Source: a virus. Taken from it: a DNA stretch of 64,000 nucleotides. Both the position numbers and the translations under genes were made by a program. Below, piece by piece: positions 57,145 through 64,000 of the stretch. The notes under the pieces are model-generated. The model was given only the letters and a program-made list of their open reading frames with translations, made no database searches and was not told the DNA's origin. The stretch is from the IMG/VR virus record IMGVR_UViG_3300025645_000048, positions 25,306-89,305 of that record; one strand, 5' to 3'. Position 1 is the first letter of the stretch. Each line of letters starts with the position of its first letter.

Positions 57145-57294
57145 ATGTATAAAAAACAATTTTTTCCAAGTCATTCAAGTCCTAAAAGTTCAAGACGTGC
57201 TTGTTTATGTAAAGACAAAAATACTTATTCAAGAAAATGTTGTGATGGCTCTTTATGGGCTCAAGGCATAGGAGTTATATCAAGAACAATTTGA
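57145..57294 (+). CDS. Cys-rich CxCKDxxTYSxxCCDG micro-protein, 49 aa
   Basis: SSPKSSRRACLCKDKNTYSR, KCCDGSLWAQGIG. The CLCK....YS.KCCDGSL.AQGIG pattern is a recurring head-module micro-protein in Bacteroidota phages and prophages; four cysteines could bind zinc. Missing from the longer gene lists of annotations because of its size. Confidence 0.72.
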   Translation: MYKKQFFPSHSSPKSSRRACLCKDKNTYSRKCCDGSLWAQGIGVISRTI

Positions 57295-57317
57295 AAATGC
57301 AAAAAAATTAATTAACC

Positions 57318-57327
57318 ACGTTATATA
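57318..57327 (+). promoter_or_regulatory. ACGTTATATA motif, copy 4 (capsid genes)
   Basis: 17 nt before the ATG of the scaffold-like gene; upstream ATGCAAAAAAATTAATTAA resembles the upstream part of copy 3. Confidence 0.6.
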
Positions 57328-57334
57328 TATAATT

Positions 57335-57991
57335 ATGAAATCAACTGAAATGTTAAACCAAATCAAGACGCTTCTAAATATTGAAGTGAAACTTGAAGAA
57401 CAAAAACTTGAGAACGGTACTCGTGTTGAAGCAGAATCGTTTGAAAAAGGTAAAGAGATATTCATTCTTACAGATGACGAAAAAGTTGCTATGCCAGTAG
57501 GGGAATACCTACTTGAAGATGGTAGACTAATCGTAGTTGCAGAAGAAGGAATTATCGATGACGTTAGAGAAGTATCTGACGAAGTACCACAAAAGGAAGA
57601 AGAATCTAAAGATGAAACTGAAGATTTAAAAGAAAAAGAAGAAGAAATGGAAGAAGAAGCTGACGTAGAAGACTGGGCTGGTATGGAAAAAAGAATTAAA
57701 AATCTTGAAGATGCCATTGCTGACCTTAAATCTAAAGTAGGCGAAAGCAATATGGAAGAAGAAGAAGTTGAAATGGAAGAAGAAGTTAATAGACAACCTA
57801 AATCCAGAACAATTAAAGAAGAATTTAACGAAGAAGTTAACGAGCAAGTAAAGGAAGAATTATCACAACCTGCTGCTGCTCCAATCAAGCATAATCCAGA
57901 AGCTGGAAATGCAAAAAAAGAAAATTTTAGAATCGCACCAAACAGAAAGCCTTCTACAATGGACTATATATTAAATCAATTAAATAAATAA
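57335..57991 (+). CDS. Acidic scaffold-like head protein, 218 aa
   Basis: N-terminal globular part (ETLLNIEVKLEE-like, EILVGEYLLEDG-like: FILTDDEKVAMPVGEYLLED), then a very acidic coil (MEEEADVEDWAGMEKRIKNL) and a basic/Pro tail (IAPNRKPSTMDYILNQL). Precedes the capsid gene by 12 nt; the layout suggests scaffolding or capsid-maturation helper. Confidence 0.72.
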   Translation: MKSTEMLNQIKTLLNIEVKLEEQKLENGTRVEAESFEKGKEIFILTDDEKVAMPVGEYLLEDGRLIVVAEEGIIDDVREVSDEVPQKEEESKDETEDLKEKEEEMEEEADVEDWAGMEKRIKNLEDAIADLKSKVGESNMEEEEVEMEEEVNRQPKSRTIKEEFNEEVNEQVKEELSQPAAAPIKHNPEAGNAKKENFRIAPNRKPSTMDYILNQLNK

Positions 57992-58003
57992 AAATAAAAA
58001 ATT

Positions 58004-58972
58004 ATGCCACAACCAACTATTACTACTACTTATGCTGGAGAATTTGCAGGTAAGTACATCGCTGCTGCTCTTTTGAGTGGTAACACATTAAGTCAGGGTG
58101 CTATCGAAATTAAGCCAAACATCAAGTTTAAAGAAGTTATGAAAAAAGTTGTTACTTCTGGTTTAATTACTGATGACTCTTGTGACTTTACATCTGCTGG
58201 GTCTGTAACACTTACAGAAAGAATTATCCAGCCATCTGAATTTCAAGTTAACCTTGAATTATGTAAAACACCTTTTGAATCTGACTGGGGAGCTGTATCA
58301 ATGGGCTATTCTGCTTTTGATAACTTACCACCTGATTTTTCAAGTTTCTTAATTGCTCACGTTGCAGAACAAGTATCTGCTTCTACAGAAAACAATATCT
58401 GGCAAGGAAATCTTGGAGGCGCACAAGCTGGAGAATTTGACGGATTCACAACTTTAGCTACTGCTGATGCAGACGTAATTGACGTTGCTGCTGTTGGTGG
58501 AGGTGTAAATTCTGGTAACGTTATTGCTGAATTAGGTAAAATTGTTGACGCAATTCCATCTACATTATATGGTAAAGATGACTTACACATTTATGTTTCA
58601 CAAAACATCGCTAAAGCGTATGTAAGAGCATTAGGTGGATATGCTGCTATAACAAATGTTGCAGGAACTGAAAATGTAGGTTCTGTTGGAGCAAATGGTA
58701 TTGACAATAGAGGTACACTATGGTATGCAGGAGGAGAAAATCTTTCTATCGATGGTGTAAAAATCTTTGTTGCTAATGGTTTACCAAACAACTATGCAAT
58801 GGCTGCACAAAAATCTAACTTATTCTTTGGAACAGGCTTAATGTCTGACTACAACCTTGTTAAGCTAATTGATATGGCTGACATTGACGGAAGTAAAAAC
58901 GTAAGAGTAATTATGAGATTTACTGCTGGAGTACAGTACGGAATAGGTTCTGAAATAGTTCTTTATTCTTAA
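58004..58972 (+). CDS. Major capsid protein, 322 aa
   Basis: HK97-fold-like in position and composition: GKYIAAALLSGNTLSQGAIE, AVSMGYSAFDNLPPDFSSFL, GKDDLHIYVSQNIAKAYVRA, SVDGVKIFVANGLPNNYAMA-like (SIDGVKIFVANGLPNNYAMA), FTAGVQYGIGSEIVLYS. GC and codon choice are richer than in neighbouring genes, as usual for a highly expressed capsid gene. Terminator follows. Confidence 0.83.
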   Translation: MPQPTITTTYAGEFAGKYIAAALLSGNTLSQGAIEIKPNIKFKEVMKKVVTSGLITDDSCDFTSAGSVTLTERIIQPSEFQVNLELCKTPFESDWGAVSMGYSAFDNLPPDFSSFLIAHVAEQVSASTENNIWQGNLGGAQAGEFDGFTTLATADADVIDVAAVGGGVNSGNVIAELGKIVDAIPSTLYGKDDLHIYVSQNIAKAYVRALGGYAAITNVAGTENVGSVGANGIDNRGTLWYAGGENLSIDGVKIFVANGLPNNYAMAAQKSNLFFGTGLMSDYNLVKLIDMADIDGSKNVRVIMRFTAGVQYGIGSEIVLYS

Positions 58973-58994
58973 TAAATTAAATTAACCAAAAATT

Positions 58995-59028
58995 AGGGTA
59001 GGTGGGGATAACCTACTTACCCTTTTTT
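58995..59028 (+). terminator. Terminator after capsid gene
   Basis: GTAGGT-(7 nt)-ACCTAC with outer GGG/CCC pairing across a small bulge, followed by seven T residues. Confidence 0.78.
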
Positions 59029-59048
59029 TATAAAATAAAATATAAACT

Positions 59049-59576
59049 ATGGCTTGTACATTAAACACAGGGAGAAAGTTACCTTGTAAAAGTGCCTTCG
59101 GTGGCATAAAAACAGTTTGGTTTGGTGATTTTGGAGGTATTACAGGAGTTACAGTAGATTCATCTACAAAACAAGTAACAACTATTTCAGGAACACAACC
59201 AGATTGGTATCAATTCGATGTAAAAGGAAATTCTTCACTTGAAACTACTGTAACAAGTTCAAGAGAAAATGGAACTACTTTTTATACTCAAACATTAAAT
59301 TTAACATTAACATACCTTGATGCTCAAACTCAAGCTGAATTGCAAGACATAGCTGTTGCAAGACCTTATGTAGTTGTTGAAGATTATTACGGAAATCAAT
59401 TCTTATGTGGGCTTGAGAATGGAATGGAGTTTGTTTCAGGAACTGTAGTTTCTGGTGCTGCTGCAGGAGATTTATCAGGATTCACTTTAGTAATGGAAGG
59501 ACAAGAAGAATTAGCTCCTTACTTTTTAGATTCAGGATTAATTGTTGGTGATGCTACTCAAATCACACCAAACTAA
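59049..59576 (+). CDS. Major tail tube protein, 175 aa
   Basis: CTLNTGRKLPCKSAFGGIKT, TVTSSRENGTTFYTQTLNLT, LDAQTQAELQDIAVARPYVV, YGNQFLCGLENGMEFVSGTV. The (G)R.LPC....GGI.......F matches a common tail-tube-like family of Bacteroidota phages. It sits between two terminators as its own unit, fitting high expression. Confidence 0.72.
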   Translation: MACTLNTGRKLPCKSAFGGIKTVWFGDFGGITGVTVDSSTKQVTTISGTQPDWYQFDVKGNSSLETTVTSSRENGTTFYTQTLNLTLTYLDAQTQAELQDIAVARPYVVVEDYYGNQFLCGLENGMEFVSGTVVSGAAAGDLSGFTLVMEGQEELAPYFLDSGLIVGDATQITPN

Positions 59577-59598
59577 TATTTATTGATATTAAATTAAG

Positions 59599-59624
59599 AG
59601 CATCCTTTGGGGTGCTTTTTTTTT
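59599..59624 (+). terminator. Terminator after tail tube gene
   Basis: AGCATCC-(4 nt)-GGGTGCT (7 bp with one T-G pair) followed by eight T residues. Confidence 0.82.
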
Positions 59625-59657
59625 GCTCTTATGTTTTCACAAAATAACTTATTTATT

Positions 59658-59667
59658 ACGTTATATA
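59658..59667 (+). promoter_or_regulatory. ACGTTATATA motif, copy 5 (portal operon)
   Basis: Between a terminator and the ATG at 59672 (14 nt away). Confidence 0.62.
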
Positions 59668-59671
59668 TAAA

Positions 59672-60100
59672 ATGATTGTATTAAAGACCATAGCTACTGC
59701 TCAAAACTTTAAAGTAATACCAAGAGTTTACGCTGATGAATTTACTTTATCTATAAGAGACGATAGTACAAACGTAAAACAAATATATGAAGTTACAGGA
59801 GCTATAACATCTGGAAATTATTTAACATTTTCACAAGCTTTTAGTCCTATACTTGTTGAAGGTCATTTTTACGATTTAGAATTATATACAGACCCAAATT
59901 TTTGGAATACTAATTATTTTCTTTGGGAATTATATAATGAATTTTGGAATGTAGATACAACAAACATTGTAGATATATATAAAGACAAGATTTTCTGTAC
60001 TGACCAAGAAATAGATCAAATGGATAATTTATACTATAACATAAATCAAGGTCAATACATTACAGATAATTCTTATAATAATGATTACATTGTAATATGA
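59672..60100 (+). CDS. Hypothetical virion-region protein, 142 aa
   Basis: IVLKTIATAQNFKVIPRVYA, TLSIRDDSTNVKQIYEVTGA, GHFYDLELYTDPNFWNTNYF, IYKDKIFCTDQEIDQMDNLY. Beta-rich N-terminus then a family phrase IYKD.IFCTDQ.IDQ..N.YY, conserved among flavobacterial phages next to portal. Coupled to portal by ATGA. Unknown virion role. Confidence 0.7.
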   Translation: MIVLKTIATAQNFKVIPRVYADEFTLSIRDDSTNVKQIYEVTGAITSGNYLTFSQAFSPILVEGHFYDLELYTDPNFWNTNYFLWELYNEFWNVDTTNIVDIYKDKIFCTDQEIDQMDNLYYNINQGQYITDNSYNNDYIVI

Positions 60101-62136
60101 AAAATAGAAAAAGAAATAGTTTAGGTCAATTTGTAAAAGAATCTAAATCTGAAATTAGTTTTGTTAATTTAAGTACATATACAAGTCCAGACATTGTAGA
60201 AGTACCTAATCAAGAATGGGTAGGATATGGAGACGATAACAACTATTTTCAATTTTTAATTGACAGATACAATGGAAGTCCAACAAACAATGCTTGTATA
60301 AATGGTATATCACAACAAATTTATGGTAAAGGTTTAGGAGCTACAGATTCAAGTAGAAAACCAGATCAATACGCTGAAATGATTACACTTCTAAAAAAAG
60401 ATGTAGTTAGAAAAATATGTTATGACTTAAAACTTATGGGTCAAGCATCTTTACAAATTATATATTCTAAAGACAGAACAAGAATTGCACAAATAGAACA
60501 TATACCAGTTGAAACATTAAGAGCTGAAAAAGCAAACGAAGATGGCGATATTCCTGCTTACTATTATTTTAAAGACTGGGCTAAATTAAAACCAAGTGAC
60601 AAACCATTAAGAATACCAGCTTATGGAATGTCAAAAGAAAACATAGAAATATATTACATAAAGCCATACAAGTCTGGGTTTTACTATTACGCACCTGTAG
60701 ATTATCAAGGAGGCATACAATATGCAGAACTTGAGGAGGAGATAAGTAATTATCACTTAAACAACATAATGAATGGTTTAAGTCCTTCAATGTTAATCAA
60801 CTTTAACAACGGAACACCTAATCCACAAGAAAGAGAACTAATTGAGCAACGTATAGCACAAAAGTTTTCAGGTAGTTCTAATGCAGGTAAATTTATATTA
60901 AGTTTTAATGACAATAAAGATGCACAAGCAGAAATAACACCAGTTCAGTTATCAGATGCACATAACCAATACCAATTCTTATCAGACGAATCACAAAGCA
61001 AAGTATTAGTAGCTCATAGGGTAGTAAGTCCAATGCTATTAGGAATAAAAGACAATACAGGGCTTGGAAACAATGCAGATGAAATAAAGACTGCATCCTT
61101 GCTTATGGATAACACCGTTATAAGACCGTTTCAGGAACTTTTAATAGATTGCTTTGATACTATACTATCTTACAATAATATTGCTTTAAACCTATACTTT
61201 ATTACGTTACAGCCATTAGAATTTACAGATGTTGACAGAAGCGTACAAAGTGATGAAGATATAGAAGAAGAAACAGGAGTTAAAATGTCTGTTGAATTAA
61301 AAGAAGTAGATGGATATGAGGTTTACGAAACTAAAGAAGAAGCAGAAAGACAAGCTGAAAAAATGGGATGTTCTGGTCATCACGAACACAAAGAGGGAGA
61401 TAAGGTTTGGTATATGCCTTGTGAATCACACGATGAAATAGATTTAAAAAAACCTTGTCAAGCTGGATATGAGCAATATGGAATGAAAGTAAAAGGAGGA
61501 CGTTTAGTTCCTAATTGTATTCCTATTAAAATGTCAAGTGAACTTGGAGAAGTTATATTAGAAAACTTAAAAGGAGAAGTTATTAATGACGAATGGGAAC
61601 TTGTCGATGAATTACAAGAAGGTTCTGAAATTAGTGACGAAGATTGGGCTAACATTTGTATTGATGAAAAAAAGAGTTTATTTCAACAACTAAAAGACGA
61701 AATTACTGCAAAACCAGATGGCTTTAGTTATTTAGATTCTAAAAACTATAAGATTAGATATAAATATGCTGTAGGTTCTAAAAAACCAAGTAATTCAACA
61801 AGAGATTTTTGTGAAAATATGATGCGTTTATCAAGATCAGGTATTGTCTATAGATTAGAGGATATTGACAAAGCGTCAAGACAAGGTGTAAATAAACAAT
61901 TAGGTCATAAAGGTAAAGCGTATGACTTGTTTAAATTTAAAGGTGGAATTTATTGTAGACATAAATGGATGAGACAATTATATAGGTTAAAGAAAAACAC
62001 TAAACCTTCAAAGGATTTAAGCGACTATAAAAAAACAAGAACGATACCAAAAACATATATAAAGAATCCAAGAGGTACTAAACAATCAGAAATAGCACCT
62101 GTTAATATGCCTAATCAAGGAGCATACCCAAAATAG
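60097..62136 (+). CDS. Portal protein fused to small motifs and a MuF-like C-terminus, 679 aa
   Basis: Dodecameric DNA channel. Portal core about 1-400: VPNQEWVGYGDDNNYFQFLI, NNACINGISQQIYGKGLG, LMGQASLQIIYSKD, NPQERELIEQRIAQKF. Then DGYEVYETKEEAERQAEKMG plus CSGHHEHKEG...MPC (about 405-447), then PCQAGYEQYGMKVKGGRLVP (about 453-476), the same motif as the free 37-aa protein at 27858. The last 170 residues (STRDFCENMMRLSRSGIVYR, FKFKGGIYCRHKWMRQLY) resemble the C-terminal part of phage minor head proteins. Such fusions are frequent in this phage group. Confidence 0.85.
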   Translation: MKNRKRNSLGQFVKESKSEISFVNLSTYTSPDIVEVPNQEWVGYGDDNNYFQFLIDRYNGSPTNNACINGISQQIYGKGLGATDSSRKPDQYAEMITLLKKDVVRKICYDLKLMGQASLQIIYSKDRTRIAQIEHIPVETLRAEKANEDGDIPAYYYFKDWAKLKPSDKPLRIPAYGMSKENIEIYYIKPYKSGFYYYAPVDYQGGIQYAELEEEISNYHLNNIMNGLSPSMLINFNNGTPNPQERELIEQRIAQKFSGSSNAGKFILSFNDNKDAQAEITPVQLSDAHNQYQFLSDESQSKVLVAHRVVSPMLLGIKDNTGLGNNADEIKTASLLMDNTVIRPFQELLIDCFDTILSYNNIALNLYFITLQPLEFTDVDRSVQSDEDIEEETGVKMSVELKEVDGYEVYETKEEAERQAEKMGCSGHHEHKEGDKVWYMPCESHDEIDLKKPCQAGYEQYGMKVKGGRLVPNCIPIKMSSELGEVILENLKGEVINDEWELVDELQEGSEISDEDWANICIDEKKSLFQQLKDEITAKPDGFSYLDSKNYKIRYKYAVGSKKPSNSTRDFCENMMRLSRSGIVYRLEDIDKASRQGVNKQLGHKGKAYDLFKFKGGIYCRHKWMRQLYRLKKNTKPSKDLSDYKKTRTIPKTYIKNPRGTKQSEIAPVNMPNQGAYPK

Positions 62137-62142
62137 AAAACT

Positions 62143-62655
62143 ATGGCAACAGCATTATTTATAAATAGAACCGACCTTGTTAGAAATTCCATAATAGATG
62201 GAAATGTAGATACTGATAAATTTATACAGTTTATCAAGATAGCACAAGAAATAGATATACAAAACTATACAGGAACTGACTTATACAATAAAATATCTAC
62301 ATTAATAGCTAATGGAGAAATTGATGACGTAGCTAATGCTAAATATAAAACATTACTAAACACCTATTTACAACCAATGTTAATATGGGCAGCTCAAGTA
62401 TATTATATTCCTTTTGCAAGTTATGCTATAAAAAATGGGGGTGTATTTAAACATAGATCAGAAACAAGCGAAACAGTAAGCAAAAACGAAGTAGATTATT
62501 TAGTAGATAAGGCTCGTGAATTTATGGAATATTATTCAAGACGTTTTATTGATTTTATGTCATTTAATCAGTCAGATTATCCTGAATACACAAGTAATAC
62601 AAATGATGACATATATCCTGACTATGACGCTTTATTTAATGGGTGGGTATTATGA
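62143..62655 (+). CDS. Head-tail connector (DUF6712-like), 170 aa
   Basis: FIKIAQEIDIQNYTGTDLYN, TLLNTYLQPMLIWAAQVYYI, NEVDYLVDKAREFMEYYSRR, then NQSDYPEYTSNTNDDIYPD. All-helical, in the place of gp6-type adaptors after portal. The A.......Y....L...Y.KP.L.W.........A..I...G layout matches DUF6712. Confidence 0.76.
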   Translation: MATALFINRTDLVRNSIIDGNVDTDKFIQFIKIAQEIDIQNYTGTDLYNKISTLIANGEIDDVANAKYKTLLNTYLQPMLIWAAQVYYIPFASYAIKNGGVFKHRSETSETVSKNEVDYLVDKAREFMEYYSRRFIDFMSFNQSDYPEYTSNTNDDIYPDYDALFNGWVL

Positions 62656-62744
62656 GATATAAACCAAAACAAAAAAATATAGAAAAACTAAAAACGTTTT
62701 TAAAGAAACAAGAAAAAAATAAAAAATATGGCAAGTCTATTTAA
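62652..62744 (+). CDS. Small basic peptide, 30 aa
   Basis: MRYKPKQKNIEKLKTFLKKQ EKNKKYGKSI; ATGA-type overlap with the connector gene and 17-nt overlap with the fibre gene. Similar 30-residue basic peptides follow connectors in related phages. Confidence 0.6.
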   Translation: MRYKPKQKNIEKLKTFLKKQEKNKKYGKSI

Positions 62745-64000
62745 CACAAGAATATCAGATACTTATTCAGGGCTAATCAAAACTATTGATAATGCTGCCT
62801 TAACTTCAAGTTTAAAAGAGCTAACAGACGGTTCTGGTTTAGCAAGTGGCGTATTTATGAATACTGCAGGAGACTTTAAAGTTACTGCAATACTTGAATT
62901 TGGTTCTTTAAAAGATACAGGAGAAAACATTACAATAAGCAAATTTGTAGATGCTGCTGATGGCATTGGAAACAACGACAACGATACTACAATACCAACG
63001 ACTGCTGCAATTATAGATTATGTAGCTGCACAAATTACAATAGAAGATTTAGATTTTACAGGCGATACAGGTTCTGGTCAAATAGATTTAGATTCACAAA
63101 TATTTGCAATAGGTGGAACAACTAACGAAATTACAACAGTAGCTTCTGGTCAATCAATAACATTTTCTTTAGATTCAACAGGTGTTTATTTACCTGACAA
63201 TTCAACTGCTATCACACAAACAGCAGGAGATAATTCAACAAAAATAGCTACAACATCTTATGTAGATACTTTAGATGCTGCATCTGATTTAGATTTTAGT
63301 GGAGATAGTGGAACTGGCGATGTTAATTTAAACACACAAACATTCGCAATAACAGGTACTGCAAATCAAATAGAATCTTCTGCTTCTGGTCAAGGTTTAA
63401 GTTTACAATTCCCAAGTGCAGGTGTTACATTACCAAATGGTTCTGTAGCTACAACACAAAGTGCAGGAGACAATAGTACAAAGGTAGCAACTACTTCTTA
63501 CGTTGATACACTTGATGCAGCTTCTGATTTAGATATAACAGATGGAACAAATACAGGAGATGTAAACCTAAATACTCAATCGTTAAGTATTTTAGGAACA
63601 GCAAATGAAATAGATAGCGTTGTAAGTGGTCAAAGCGTAACTTTAGGGCTGCCTAATCAAATTAATGTAAACGTACAAGGTAACCTAACAGGAAACGTTA
63701 CAGGAGACGTTACAGGCGATTTAACAGGTAATTCAGCAGGTACTCATACAGGAGCAGTTGTAGGAAATGTAACAGGAAATGTTACTGGAAATGTAACAGG
63801 AAACCTAACAGGAAATGCAGATACAGCTACAAAATGGCAAACTGCAAGAGATTTATCATTAACAGGTCAAGCAACAGGTACAATATCAAGTGTTGATGGT
63901 TCAGGAAATGTAAGTGGTGCTGTAACGTTAGATAATAATTCAGTAACGGGCAAAGTATTAACAGGATTAACTTCTCCTTGCTTCAAGTGTTTTAGCAACA
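62728..64000 (+). CDS. Tail fibre with tandem repeats (runs off window end)
   Basis: ATG at 62728; 424 codons are visible. MASLFNTRISDTYSGLIKTI is the attachment part. Three repeats of about 80 residues follow (DLDFTGDTGSGQIDLDSQ..., ...AGDNSTKIATTSYVDTLDAA), then a VTGN/LTGN short-repeat segment (about 330-365). In the last 20 nt the frame reads TSPCFKCFSN, while the +1 frame reads ASSVLAT, which looks like the expected fibre continuation (LTSP.S.VLATDT). A one-base insertion near 63979 is suspected. Confidence 0.8.
   Translation, partial: MASLFNTRISDTYSGLIKTIDNAALTSSLKELTDGSGLASGVFMNTAGDFKVTAILEFGSLKDTGENITISKFVDAADGIGNNDNDTTIPTTAAIIDYVAAQITIEDLDFTGDTGSGQIDLDSQIFAIGGTTNEITTVASGQSITFSLDSTGVYLPDNSTAITQTAGDNSTKIATTSYVDTLDAASDLDFSGDSGTGDVNLNTQTFAITGTANQIESSASGQGLSLQFPSAGVTLPNGSVATTQSAGDNSTKVATTSYVDTLDAASDLDITDGTNTGDVNLNTQSLSILGTANEIDSVVSGQSVTLGLPNQINVNVQGNLTGNVTGDVTGDLTGNSAGTHTGAVVGNVTGNVTGNVTGNLTGNADTATKWQTARDLSLTGQATGTISSVDGSGNVSGAVTLDNNSVTGKVLTGLTSPCFKCFSN

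Noticed and set aside
57280-57888. Long open frame on the minus strand opposite the acidic scaffold-like gene
   Set aside because: Serine/phenylalanine-rich translation is the mirror of GAA/GAT-rich codons; no leader and lies wholly inside a good plus-strand gene.
63670-63830. Tandem VTGN/LTGN-coding repeats considered as CRISPR-like or satellite array
   Set aside because: Repeats are in frame, diverged, without regular spacers, and typical of tail-fibre shafts.
1-64000. Search for integrase, excisionase, att sites and CRISPR arrays
   Set aside because: No tyrosine or serine recombinase motif, no direct repeat next to a tRNA, and no repeat-spacer array was seen; lysogeny cannot be supported from this window.

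Overview
The window is AT-rich phage DNA (roughly one third G+C by eye). It shows the signature of phages that infect Bacteroidota, most likely marine Flavobacteriia: promoters of the TTTG / TAnnTTTG type, A-rich leaders instead of Shine-Dalgarno sites, and many small proteins of types I recognise from flavobacterial phages. No host housekeeping gene, integrase or rRNA is visible, so I read it as viral genome sequence rather than a chromosome with a prophage. Family names below come from remembered motifs, not from searches.

Region A (1-35.9 kb) looks like one phage. It begins with the end of a virion gene and a 2,992-residue polyvalent protein on the plus strand. A minus-strand block of about 30 early/replication genes follows (9.5-23.9 kb): VRR-NUC nuclease, DEAH helicase, two orphan C5 cytosine methyltransferases, BT4734-type primase/SF3 helicase, SSB, PD-(D/E)XK exonuclease, Rad52/ERF-like annealing protein, a DnaA domain-IV-like protein and many small unknowns. 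A 0.5 kb divergent non-coding region leads into a plus-strand groEL-groES pair, then an island of ten or more tiny basic proteins, a virion surface protein, a lysis cassette (holin plus T7-type amidase) and three tail-fibre genes ending with an S74 self-cleaving chaperone.

Region B (about 38.4-64 kb) looks like a second, siphovirus-type phage, all on the plus strand: NinG, Rad52/ERF-like protein, SSB, RecA-like ATPase, ECF-sigma-like protein, nucleases, FEN-type exonuclease, DnaA-IV-like protein, ParB-like protein, terminase, tail genes (including a likely -1 frameshifted tail chaperone and the tape measure), prohead protease, capsid, tail tube, portal, connector and a tail fibre that runs off the end. 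Between A and B (36-38.4 kb) lies a second lysis cassette, with an M15 endolysin, that repeats three genes of the first cassette. SSB, annealing protein, DnaA-IV protein, holin and several tiny proteins therefore occur twice. The window is either two related phage genomes adjacent to each other or a chimeric assembly.

The most unusual signals are: a two-part non-coding element present at 15.6 kb and again beside the groEL promoter; a tRNA acceptor/T-arm-like minihelix at 22.5 kb; an exact 21-bp direct repeat bracketing a 286-codon module of the giant gene; an ACGTTATATA motif placed 13-17 nt before late-gene starts in region B, which may belong to the phage sigma-like protein; and a translationally coupled membrane-coil plus secreted thioredoxin-fold pair kept in both lysis cassettes while the endolysin differs.
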